From: Bin87 sp034420475
Lineage (GTDB): Bacteria; Chloroflexota; Dehalococcoidia; Lucifugimonadales; UBA3495
Assembly: GCA_034420475.1 (NCBI GenBank)
Contig: DAOULH010000031.1
Coordinates: 1 to 17,656 of the forward strand
Length of the DNA stretch: 17,656 bases
Direction of reading: 5' to 3'
Both the position numbers and the translations under genes were made by a program. How positions within the stretch are numbered: the stretch's first letter is position 1; each line of letters opens with the position of its first letter. Under the pieces are notes generated by a model that was given only the letters and a program-made list of their open reading frames with translations, made no database searches and had not been told where the DNA came from. Positions 7,339 to 13,960 of this stretch are shown one piece after another.

Positions 7339-8211
7339 ATGGCGCCACGAATCAGCCGAATCGTTCTGGCAGTGTCCACCGGCAGTTTGTTGGCGGGTGC
7401 GCCCGTGTTGGCCGCCTGCGGACCTTCCGACAGCGGTCCCAGCTACAGCCAGTGGGCGGCTACGGACGGCGCCGCCGGCCGCATCAACCTGGACGACGTG
7501 CAGCAGGCGTTTATAGAGTCAAGCAGCGCCACCGAATTCGAAGACCGGGTCAATGAAATCTACGAAGGCGACGGCCTCATTCTCATCCGCGCCCGCCAGG
7601 ACGGCGACCGCCTTACGCTGGAGGGCTGGGAAGACCTGGACGCCAACAACCGGATCGACGATGCCGTGGACGACCAACTCTTTGCCATCGTCAAAGAGGA
7701 CGACCAGCACGAACTGCGGGGCTACCACGCCAATTCGTACTACCACAGCCACTTCGGCGCCGGTGATTTCCTCTTCACCTACCTGATAATCAGCAGCCTG
7801 AGCCGTGGTCCCTACTATTACCAGACGGTCCCGGACCGGGCAACGGACATCCGCAGGGACCGCTCCTCGTATCGTGGTTCCAGCCGTTACGATTCGCAGC
7901 TGCAACGCAACCGGCAGTACACCTCCCGCCAGCAGACCTTCGCCGGTTCCAGCTACCAGGATGCGGGACGCAACGTGAGCTCGGGGCGTCAGACCTACCA
8001 GCAGACGCAGCGGTCGTCGGGCGCCTTCCGCAGCAGCAGTTCTCTGACGCGCGGCAGTTCGTCCATTTCCCGCAGCTCCACCATCGGCGGCGGCGGATCG
8101 ACCATATCAAGGAGCAGCGGCCTCGGTGGTTTCAGCGGCGGCGGCGGCCGGGTTGGCTTCCTGGACCGGCCGCCGGGCGACCCCGCGACCCGTCCCGCCT
8201 GGCTGGCCTGA
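7339..8211 (+). CDS. Lipoprotein with Ser/Gln/Arg/Gly-rich C-terminus
   Basis: A 290-residue protein. Residues 1-27 are a lipoprotein signal ending VLAAC (Cys27). Residues 30-140 form an acidic folded region containing GWEDLDANNRIDDAVDDQLF. A short hydrophobic patch follows (GDFLFTYLIISSLSRGPYYY, about 140-160), then a low-complexity tail rich in Ser, Arg, Gln, Tyr and finally Gly. The order lipobox, hydrophobic Gly/Tyr segment, Ser/Arg-rich tail is reminiscent of E. coli YgiB/YjfM (DUF1190), but I see no clear sequence identity. AAAGGAG lies 9 bases before the ATG at 7339. It is 45 bases after the SecA-like gene and 4 bases before the next ORF, so it is a candidate exported client of that SecA-like protein or an envelope partner of the nearby Psp genes. 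Confidence 0.75.
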   Translation: MAPRISRIVLAVSTGSLLAGAPVLAACGPSDSGPSYSQWAATDGAAGRINLDDVQQAFIESSSATEFEDRVNEIYEGDGLILIRARQDGDRLTLEGWEDLDANNRIDDAVDDQLFAIVKEDDQHELRGYHANSYYHSHFGAGDFLFTYLIISSLSRGPYYYQTVPDRATDIRRDRSSYRGSSRYDSQLQRNRQYTSRQQTFAGSSYQDAGRNVSSGRQTYQQTQRSSGAFRSSSSLTRGSSSISRSSTIGGGGSTISRSSGLGGFSGGGGRVGFLDRPPGDPATRPAWLA

Positions 8212-8215
8212 GCCT

Positions 8216-9307
8216 ATGGATGGAGGTGACGGCGCCGGCCTTGCGGTATCGGTGTGGACGAACCGGTTGCCGGAGGATACGGCCCTGCAGGTTGACCTGC
8301 CCGGCGAAGCCCGACACCTCACGCTGCGTGGGTTGCTGGACCGGCTCTTCCCGCCCGATGTCGACGACCGCGCTGACACCATAGCCCGGTTGGACCGGCG
8401 GGCCAATCCCGACTTGCCGGCCTGCTACGCGGAGCTGCTGACGCTGACGGAACAATGGCGGGCCGGACTCTGCCGGCTATTCCTGACCTCAGGACGCGGT
8501 TGGGGCCGGCCGGCCCACCTCGACGATCCGGTGTCCGCACACTTGCAACCGCCGCGCCTGTGTCGCCGTATCGGTGTCTGGGACGACGCCGAACTGACGC
8601 TGACGATTCTTCCCGATTATCGGCCGATAGACTGGGCGGTGGCGCAGGGGTATGCGGCGAGCCGAGACCACCTATTGGACTGGATGCAGTCCTGCGCGTT
8701 GCTGTACTTCGTGGACAAGCATGGCTGCCCGGCGCCGCTGCCGGCCGACCTCTCTGAATCAGACCCCTGCCGCCCCGTGATCTCCGGTTTGTACCGCCGC
8801 CGTTGCCTGCGACCTGGTGGAGATGGCGCAGGATCGGAAGTGGCGCCGGCCGGCCGTGAGCTGATTCGCGCTCTGCTGGCGGAGACGGAGTCGCTGATCG
8901 ACGGTTTCGACCTGTTCAAAGATGCTCGCTGGAACGAGAACACGCAGGAGGCGGAGTTCGACAGCGGGCGCGGCGCGGACTTGCGGGTTGAAGCTATCAT
9001 CGCTGAGGGCCTGGATCCGGTGCGCGCTGTGTTCCTGCTGCGGCTCTACGACGGCACCCTGGACCCCTATGCCGACCAATGGAAACAGTTGGTTAGCGAC
9101 CCCGCGTGTTTTGACCGAATTCTGGAGCCGGTGGTGAACCGCGCCCTGCCGCCTCCTCCCGATGCGGTTCTCGCGGCCATCATGGAAGACGGCTACTCGC
9201 TGCTTGAAGCTCGTTCCGAAGCGGTTGCCGAAAGTCAGGCACAGTCCAAAATTCGGCGTCGTCTGCTGACCCGGCAACGTGCCGGCGCGTTTGACGCCCA
9301 GCATTGA
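8216..9307 (+). CDS. Unrecognised 363-residue protein
   Basis: I do not recognise this protein. It is soluble-looking, with no signal peptide or membrane segment, rich in Leu, Arg, Asp and Pro, and probably helical in its second half. Visible landmarks are a Trp-rich middle (GRGWGRPAHLDDP, IDWAVAQGYAASRDHLLDWM) and a basic end (SKIRRRLLTRQRAG). The ATG at 8216 lies 4 bases after the lipoprotein stop, so it is probably translated by coupling; no good ribosome-binding site precedes it. The frame is open further back to a GTG at 8126, but that would overlap the lipoprotein coding sequence heavily. Operon position suggests it works with the SecA-like and transglutaminase-like proteins. Confidence 0.7.
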   Translation: MDGGDGAGLAVSVWTNRLPEDTALQVDLPGEARHLTLRGLLDRLFPPDVDDRADTIARLDRRANPDLPACYAELLTLTEQWRAGLCRLFLTSGRGWGRPAHLDDPVSAHLQPPRLCRRIGVWDDAELTLTILPDYRPIDWAVAQGYAASRDHLLDWMQSCALLYFVDKHGCPAPLPADLSESDPCRPVISGLYRRRCLRPGGDGAGSEVAPAGRELIRALLAETESLIDGFDLFKDARWNENTQEAEFDSGRGADLRVEAIIAEGLDPVRAVFLLRLYDGTLDPYADQWKQLVSDPACFDRILEPVVNRALPPPPDAVLAAIMEDGYSLLEARSEAVAESQAQSKIRRRLLTRQRAGAFDAQH

Positions 9308-9354
9308 ACGCGACGATCCGGATTCTACCTGCGCCACACCGTCAGCGTCGCACT

Positions 9355-10236
9355 TCAGATGGCCAGGAGCAATATCAGGGCGGAGCTGACCACCACCGCG
9401 GTTTCGACGAAGGCCACGCCCACGTTGCGCCCGCCGGCTACCTGCTGGGAAACCCGGGTGTGGGGCAACAACACCAGGTCCACCGCCAGCCGCAGGACGT
9501 ACAACAGAACGAAGCCCACCACTGAGTAGACTACAAACTCCAGAATTCCGGCCTGCCAACCGACGAAGTCGCCGAAGGTGGCCTTGAAGGTGACGAGGCC
9601 GATTGCGATCAGGTTGCCTCCCAGGGCGATGCCCACCGCCGGGTTGTCACGCTCAATTTCGTCGTGGATGTTGAAGGGCGTAGTCCATTCGTAGAACAGG
9701 GCGAACAGGATCAGGACGCCCAGGCCCAGGCCGAAGAACGCCAGGGCGTTGAGCGGGCCGCCCTCGCCGGCGATTGCTCCGGCAATGACCAGGCCGGAAG
9801 CGACGTTCACGCCAAATTCCGCTGCTGCCGCTCCGGCATTCTGATCCTGGATGATTTCGCGCTCCAGCTCGAAGCGGTACAGCACCAACCGGTCGGTGAC
9901 CAGCCGCATCAGGTTCAACGCGACGATGCCGGCCAGTGAGTACAGGAAAACCCACAGGACTTCCAGCCCGAAGGCGCGGTCGAACCCCAGCCCGACATAG
10001 CCGTCTCCGCCCAGCGGCTCGTACAAGGCGCCAAGGAATACGAGGATGATGCCCAACAGGTAACCGGACAGGCGCAGCGCCACCGCAAGGTTGCCTTTGG
10101 TTACGATCTCCTCCTCGATGCGGTGGCGGGTAACGGCGTCCCTGACCAGTTTCGCCAAAGTCAGCACCACCAACCCCAGGGCCACGTAGACCAGCCCGCG
10201 GGGAAGGTAGGTCAATATGTCAATCAGTATGTCCAC
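9355..10236 (-). CDS. DUF350 (YjfL/UPF0719-like) membrane protein, tandem duplicated
   Basis: A 293-residue integral membrane protein with about eight hydrophobic segments. The family signature FNIHDEIERDNPAVGIALGG lies near 188-207. Similar Asn-led motifs recur at about 49 (NLAVALRLSG), 133 (NAGAAAAEFG) and 271 (NVGVAFVETA), so the protein contains four copies of one two-helix unit, equal to two ordinary DUF350 domains of about 130 residues. The start is GTG at 10236, with GGAG 8 bases upstream. It follows the DUF4178 gene by 28 bases on the same strand. DUF350 proteins often accompany PspA homologues and DUF4178/DUF2491 proteins, so a role in envelope stress is likely, though the biochemical activity is unknown. 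It ends 47 bases from the convergent unknown gene. Confidence 0.9.
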   Translation of the reverse strand: MDILIDILTYLPRGLVYVALGLVVLTLAKLVRDAVTRHRIEEEIVTKGNLAVALRLSGYLLGIILVFLGALYEPLGGDGYVGLGFDRAFGLEVLWVFLYSLAGIVALNLMRLVTDRLVLYRFELEREIIQDQNAGAAAAEFGVNVASGLVIAGAIAGEGGPLNALAFFGLGLGVLILFALFYEWTTPFNIHDEIERDNPAVGIALGGNLIAIGLVTFKATFGDFVGWQAGILEFVVYSVVGFVLLYVLRLAVDLVLLPHTRVSQQVAGGRNVGVAFVETAVVVSSALILLLAI

Positions 10237-10264
10237 CTGTCACGCTCCACAATGAGTCGTATCG

Positions 10265-10894
10265 TTATCGGGCTTCTGATCGCTCTCCCGGGTATAGCAG
10301 CACGTTATCCGGGTCGATGATTTCGCTGAAGTGGGCTTCAAAAGGCAGGCCTTCGAACTTGGTGATGGCGAGCATATCCCGCCCATCGTCCGCCAGGAAC
10401 TCCCACATGTAAAAGCCCTCTCCTTCGCCGGCGCGGTCGCCCGGGTAATAAAACGCCTCGAAGCTGTTTCGGTAGGAATAACGCCGTTCTTCGATGACCA
10501 CGCCGTTGTCGATTGAGTGCGCTTCGTCCAGGGCGATGAGGTCGTCCTCGGTCAAGCCGATGGCGTCCAGGCCCACGGGCCGGCGTTCCGTGGTCGCGGT
10601 GACGAACAGGTTGTCGCCGTCCCCTGACCACTCCAGCCAGACCTGCCGTCGGGTGTCGGAGGCCACCAACTCGCGCCACTCGATGCCGCTGCCGGCGTAC
10701 CGATGGACCTGCTCCACCACCAGATATGCGTCGTCCAGGTCCAGGGTCAAACCTTGCACTATCACCACGTCTCCGACCCGTGCGGCGTGGATGCTGTTGT
10801 CAACCGCCCGGCGATCAGCGAGACCGGACGGCCGGTTGTTTCCACGGCCCATGAGTCGGCCGAACAGCCGGCCCAACGATGATTGTTTGCTCAT
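10265..10894 (-). CDS. DUF4178 domain protein
   Basis: A 209-residue soluble protein. After a basic N-terminus (LGRLFGRLMGRGNNRP) it has a beta-rich domain: VGDVVIVQGLTLDLDDAYLV, then YAGSGIEWRELVASDTRRQV, then WLEWSGDGDNLFV and a late SYRNSFEAFYYPG segment. This fits DUF4178, a family found beside PspA/IM30 and DUF350 genes and sometimes beside spermidine-synthase-like genes. The start is secure: GAGGAGG ends 6 bases before the ATG. It is the first gene of the minus-strand pair and has a perfect TATAAT about 72 bases upstream of its start. Its function is unknown; association with the membrane-stress module is inferred from the neighbours. Confidence 0.82.
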   Translation of the reverse strand: MSKQSSLGRLFGRLMGRGNNRPSGLADRRAVDNSIHAARVGDVVIVQGLTLDLDDAYLVVEQVHRYAGSGIEWRELVASDTRRQVWLEWSGDGDNLFVTATTERRPVGLDAIGLTEDDLIALDEAHSIDNGVVIEERRYSYRNSFEAFYYPGDRAGEGEGFYMWEFLADDGRDMLAITKFEGLPFEAHFSEIIDPDNVLLYPGERSEAR

Positions 10895-10965
10895 GGTGGC
10901 CTCCTCGGCCGGAGGGGGAATGGGAACGAATGAGACCGGGCAGCCGTATGGTCGTCAGTCGCCAC

Positions 10966-10971
10966 ATTATA
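10966..10971 (-). promoter_or_regulatory. Candidate -10 element for the DUF4178-DUF350 operon
   Basis: The minus strand has a perfect TATAAT here, within GGGCTATAATGTGG, which would start transcription near 10959 and leave a leader of about 65 bases. No good -35 hexamer is visible at 16-19 bases upstream, so an activator or another sigma factor may be needed. Confidence 0.45.
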
Positions 10972-11030
10972 GCCCAGGGCCACGGTGCACAGAGGTTGGC
11001 GCCTCATGCGTACCCAGTTTCCCCCACCGG

Positions 11031-11119
11031 TCATTGCGAGCGCAGCGTGGCAATCTCGTGATGGCAACAGGGTCTCTTTCAGCACCGGGATCGCCACGTC
11101 GCTGCGCTCCTCGCGATGA
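11031..11119. repeat. Palindromic intergenic repeat (REP/MITE-like)
   Basis: The left arm at 11031-11057 starts TCATTGCGAGCGCAGCGTGG. The right arm at 11087-11119 is its imperfect inverse, ending CTGCGCTCCTCGCGATGA. The arms pair over about 27 bases with two small bulges around a loop of about 29 bases. Repeats of this type are scattered between genes in Dehalococcoides-like and some other bacterial genomes. It sits between two divergent promoters and could fold in RNA, act as an insulator, or simply be a parasitic element. There is no coding capacity. Confidence 0.75.
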
Positions 11120-11151
11120 CAAGCTGAGCACGCGTGAGAGGTTGGCGCCGC

Positions 11152-11181
11152 TTGACCGCCGCCGGCGCTGCCCATTATGCT
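11152..11181 (+). promoter_or_regulatory. Candidate sigma70-type promoter for the small membrane protein and pspA
   Basis: TTGACC at 11152-11157 matches the -35 consensus at five of six bases. TATGCT at 11176-11181 matches four of six of the -10, with an 18-base spacer. Transcription would begin near 11188, 27 bases before the ATG at 11215. I see no clear sigma54 (GG-N10-GC) element that would point to PspF-type control. Confidence 0.45.
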
Positions 11182-11214
11182 CTGTTTATATCAATCGTCG
11201 ATGGAGGCTGCCGG

Positions 11215-11391
11215 ATGCGGGGTTTCGGAAGAACGGCCGGCATTGTGCTGGGACTGGCCCTGCTGGCCCTGGGCATCTTGATGGTCCTTGGCGTGTTGGA
11301 TTTCCTGCTCCGCATCGCCGGCGTGCTGTGCATCCTTGCGGCGGTGGTGATGTTGGGGATGGCCTTCTTCGGTTCGAGACGCGGCTATTGA
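11215..11391 (+). CDS. Small two-helix membrane protein of the Psp locus
   Basis: A 58-residue hydrophobic protein beginning MRGFGRTAGIVLGLALLALG, with two membrane segments (about 7-26 and 30-52) and a short basic end (GSRRGY). The ATG at 11215 is supported by GGAGG 7 bases upstream; longer upstream readings are out of character. It precedes pspA by 72 bases on the same strand. Tiny membrane partners are common in Psp systems (PspB, PspC, PspG), and this one may anchor or recruit PspA. I cannot match it to a named family. Confidence 0.7.
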   Translation: MRGFGRTAGIVLGLALLALGILMVLGVLDFLLRIAGVLCILAAVVMLGMAFFGSRRGY

Positions 11392-11421
11392 ACTGCCGTT
11401 TGATAGACTGGCCGAACCCCG

Positions 11422-11436
11422 GGGTACTTCGTACCC
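11422..11436 (+). promoter_or_regulatory. Short perfect hairpin in the pspA leader
   Basis: GGGTAC, loop TTC, GTACCC forms a perfect 6-bp stem ending 10 bases before the AGGAG ribosome-binding site of pspA. It has no following T-run, so it is not a standard terminator. It could stabilise or separate the pspA message from the upstream small gene. It does not cover the ribosome-binding site. Confidence 0.4.
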
Positions 11437-11463
11437 AAATACCTTCAGGAGTAAAGTGAGATC

Positions 11464-12186
11464 ATGGGCATGTTTTCCCGGATGTCCACCATTGTGAAAT
11501 CAAAGATGAACCGCCTGCTGGATTCCGCCGAGGACCCGCGGGAAACGCTGGATTACTCCTATGAGAGACAACTGGAGATGCTCCAGAACGTCAAGCGGGG
11601 AGTGGTCGAGATGGTCACCGCCAAGCGACGCATCCAGCAGCAGGCCGACCGGGTCCAGGAGAACATCGCCCGGTTGGACCGACAGGCTCGTCAAGCAGTT
11701 GAGGCAGGTCGGGACGACCTGGCCCGCCTCGCTCTGGAACGCAAGCAGACCTCCCTGACCGAACTGGAGGGATTGGACGAGCAGATCGCCGGCATGGAAC
11801 GGGAGCAGGAAAAGTTGACTCAAGCCGAGGCACGCCTGCAGGCCAAGGTGAACGCCTTCCGCAACCAGAAGGAAATCATCAAGGCTCAGTATACGGCGGC
11901 CCAGGCCCAGGTCCGCATCGGCGCCGCGCTCGGCGGCATTTCCGAGGAAATGGGCGACGTTTCGCTGGCGGTGCAACGAGCCGAGAACAAGACGGACCAG
12001 ATGCGGGCCAAGGCCGGCGCTATCGACGAATTGGTGGAATCCGGCGTGCTCGACGACATTACCGGACCCCGCGACGACATCGATCGGGAACTGGCGCAGA
12101 TTTCCGCGTCCAGCAACGTAGAGGCTGAGCTGGCCGCGCTGAAAAACTCCAGCGCGACGACTCCGCCCGGCGGCGGTAGCGCCTGA
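11464..12186 (+). CDS. pspA: PspA/IM30 family membrane-stress protein
   Basis: A 240-residue protein. It opens with the amphipathic helix MGMFSRMSTIVKSKMNRLLD and the EDPRETLDYSYERQLEML segment typical of PspA/IM30/Vipp1. A long Gln/Glu/Arg-rich coiled coil follows to about residue 175, with the conserved AEARLQAKVNAFRNQKEIIK stretch. A variable tail ends TTPPGGGSA. Family members assemble on the inner face of the cytoplasmic membrane as ESCRT-III-like polymers that protect it under stress. AGGAG lies 12 bases before the ATG at 11464; an ATG at 11470 is an alternative start. PspAA follows 79 bases downstream, which marks this as a PspA/PspAA-type locus rather than the enterobacterial PspABC type. 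Confidence 0.94.
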   Translation: MGMFSRMSTIVKSKMNRLLDSAEDPRETLDYSYERQLEMLQNVKRGVVEMVTAKRRIQQQADRVQENIARLDRQARQAVEAGRDDLARLALERKQTSLTELEGLDEQIAGMEREQEKLTQAEARLQAKVNAFRNQKEIIKAQYTAAQAQVRIGAALGGISEEMGDVSLAVQRAENKTDQMRAKAGAIDELVESGVLDDITGPRDDIDRELAQISASSNVEAELAALKNSSATTPPGGGSA

Positions 12187-12265
12187 CCGAGGGCTTGCCG
12201 CGGCGCGGCCGCCAATAGCCCCCGGTTATCACCTCACCCTTTTCTCTGGCACTGGAGCGCAGAAC

Positions 12266-12544
12266 GTGATCGTACGGATACTTGGCGAGGGACAGTTCAA
12301 CCTGCCTGGGGTGGTCATCGATGACCTCAACGACATCGATAACCGTATGGTGGAGGCGGTAGCCGCCGAGGACGAAGCCCAATTCCGATCGCTGCTGGAT
12401 GAGATGTTCCAACTGGTGCGGGACCGCGGCCAGCCGCTGCCGCTGGACCAATTGGTGGAATCGGACCTCATCCTGCCCGAAACCGATCTCACGCTGGACG
12501 AAGCGGAGCACATCTTTATCGGCGACGGCCTGCTGCCCGGCTGA
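12266..12544 (+). CDS. pspAA: PspA-associated protein PspAA
   Basis: A 92-residue protein beginning MIVRILGEGQFNLPGVVIDD, with the family pattern of LNDIDNRMVEAV and the closing SDLILPETDLTLDEAEHIF then GDGLLPG. PspAA is a small partner encoded with pspA in actinobacteria, Chloroflexota and others; its exact role is not settled. The start is GTG at 12266 with GGAG 8 bases upstream. It is the last gene of the plus-strand Psp transcript and converges on the DUF3326 gene 60 bases away. Confidence 0.88.
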   Translation: MIVRILGEGQFNLPGVVIDDLNDIDNRMVEAVAAEDEAQFRSLLDEMFQLVRDRGQPLPLDQLVESDLILPETDLTLDEAEHIFIGDGLLPG

Positions 12545-12545
12545 C

Positions 12546-12597
12546 GGGCCGGCGGAAGCATTGTCGGGAGACGCGCGGCCGGCCCATCACCGCCGGC
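12546..12597. terminator. GC-rich inverted repeats between convergent genes
   Basis: GGGCCGGC at 12546-12553 pairs with GCCGGCCC at 12578-12585. An overlapping alternative pairs GCCGGCGG (12549-12556) with CCGCCGGC (12590-12597). This sits exactly between the ends of pspAA and the DUF3326 gene. There is no T-run, so it would be at best a weak or factor-assisted bidirectional terminator. Confidence 0.3.
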
Positions 12598-12604
12598 TGC
12601 TCCG

Positions 12605-13960
12605 TCAGACGCCGTCGGTTTTCCCGGACGGCCCGGTGATCTCAGCCCCGGTCAGCGGCCGGCGCACCGCCGCCGGGTCCACGCCCGCCCGCAGTGCGGC
12701 CATCACGCCGGCGGCTTCCCAGTAATTTTCCACAATGTGCAGTTGTCCTGGGGTCCACGGCAGTTCCGTCAGGTCGTTGCTCATCAGGTTGCGGTTCTCC
12801 CTTACGGCAATGGTGGTGATGCCCTGCTCCAGCGCGGCCAGGGTCGGCAAGCCCACGCATCCGTCGGGAATCACCAGGCACGATACATCGGCTGTATTGA
12901 GTACGCTGTGATGACGACGGGCCTCGGGCTCGGTAATCAGCCGGGGACTGCGCTGCAGCCCTTTCAGGATGCACTGGATCATCGCCAGCGACACTGCCTC
13001 GGCTGCCATGCGCGGATCAACCACGCCAGGGTCCGCGTTGGCTATCTCCCGGCTCTCCAGCATGGGCGCATGGGCCGACGGCACGTCATAAAGGGCCGAG
13101 ACCGTGTGCGTCAGCATCGCCTCCACGCCGCCCCAGGGGTTGACCATGTCGCCCATGCGGTCAAAGTACTCAAAATGGTAGCCGGCCGGTACGTCGATCA
13201 GAGACGTGATGGCCACCGCGTCATATTGGCTTCGCCGCCGGTCCAGTTCCGCAAACAGGGGTTCCAGCCCCCGCACCCGACCCGCCGCCCTTCCCGACCG
13301 GGCATACCGGGAGTCCATCTGTAAGCCCTGTTCCAGCCGGAGAACCTGGGGCCTGACCAGGCCATACGAGGTCCGGGCCGCGTTGATGGAGTTGATGGCC
13401 GCGTGGACGAATAGCTCGTCGTCATGAGGGCCAAGCACCACCAGCAAGCGATTGTTGCGGACCCTCTGCAAGCCCAATTGGCCCTGCAATAACCGGGCAA
13501 TGACGCTGCCCTCCACGTACAGGCAATTTGCCGGCATTTCGATGACGTCCGATGCGTTTACCACGTTGGGATGGGTAACCAGCGTGTCGCATACCGAGGC
13601 GAGCAGGGCGGCCACCGGCATCGCGTCTCCCGCGTGACCGCCGATCTCCGCCCCCACTCCGGTGGGCACCAGCAGGACTGCGTTGAACTGCTGGGCGTTT
13701 TCCAGGGCGCGGCGGTCCAGGTCAAAAATGGACGCCGGTCGCCGACGGCCATCCAACCCGCGGAGCAGGCCGATTTCGCAGTGGCGCCCTTCCTGACCGG
13801 AATTCGGGATCCTTACCTTACCCGTCACTGCGAGCCTGATCGGAATCTCGTCCGCTGGCAGTTGCTCCGTCACCGCCTTGCGCAACTGCGGGAGCAGGTC
13901 GGCGTCAAGTCCGTCGGTGGGGACTATCAGCTCCCGTTCGTACAACTCGGCAGTCGTCAT
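12605..13960 (-). CDS. DUF3326 family protein
   Basis: A 451-residue soluble protein from the ATG at 13960, whose ATGA overlaps the stop of the upstream decarboxylase gene. An in-frame ATG at 13981 would add seven residues. DUF3326 hallmarks are LLVPTGVGAEIGGHAGDAMP, then THPNVVNASD and LYVEGS in the first half. MVNPWGGVEAMLTH with VPSAHAPM follows in the middle, and IPDGCVGLPTLAALEQGITT then IAVRENR late on. The family is found in cyanobacteria, plastid-bearing eukaryotes and scattered bacteria, and its reaction is unknown to me. Coupled translation with a carboxynorspermidine-decarboxylase-like enzyme suggests a role in polyamine or related amino-compound metabolism, which is inference only. 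Confidence 0.85.
   Translation of the reverse strand: MTTAELYERELIVPTDGLDADLLPQLRKAVTEQLPADEIPIRLAVTGKVRIPNSGQEGRHCEIGLLRGLDGRRRPASIFDLDRRALENAQQFNAVLLVPTGVGAEIGGHAGDAMPVAALLASVCDTLVTHPNVVNASDVIEMPANCLYVEGSVIARLLQGQLGLQRVRNNRLLVVLGPHDDELFVHAAINSINAARTSYGLVRPQVLRLEQGLQMDSRYARSGRAAGRVRGLEPLFAELDRRRSQYDAVAITSLIDVPAGYHFEYFDRMGDMVNPWGGVEAMLTHTVSALYDVPSAHAPMLESREIANADPGVVDPRMAAEAVSLAMIQCILKGLQRSPRLITEPEARRHHSVLNTADVSCLVIPDGCVGLPTLAALEQGITTIAVRENRNLMSNDLTELPWTPGQLHIVENYWEAAGVMAALRAGVDPAAVRRPLTGAEITGPSGKTDGV

Noticed and set aside
8126..8215. Upstream GTG start for the 363-residue protein
   Set aside because: It would overlap the end of the lipoprotein gene by 86 bases and encode a low-complexity Ala/Gly/Arg/Pro stretch; the ATG at 8216 fits operon spacing.
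9310..9351. GCGACG/CGTCGC inverted repeat between the convergent unknown and DUF350 genes as a terminator
   Set aside because: Only 6 bp with a 30-base loop and no T-run; expected by chance at this GC content.
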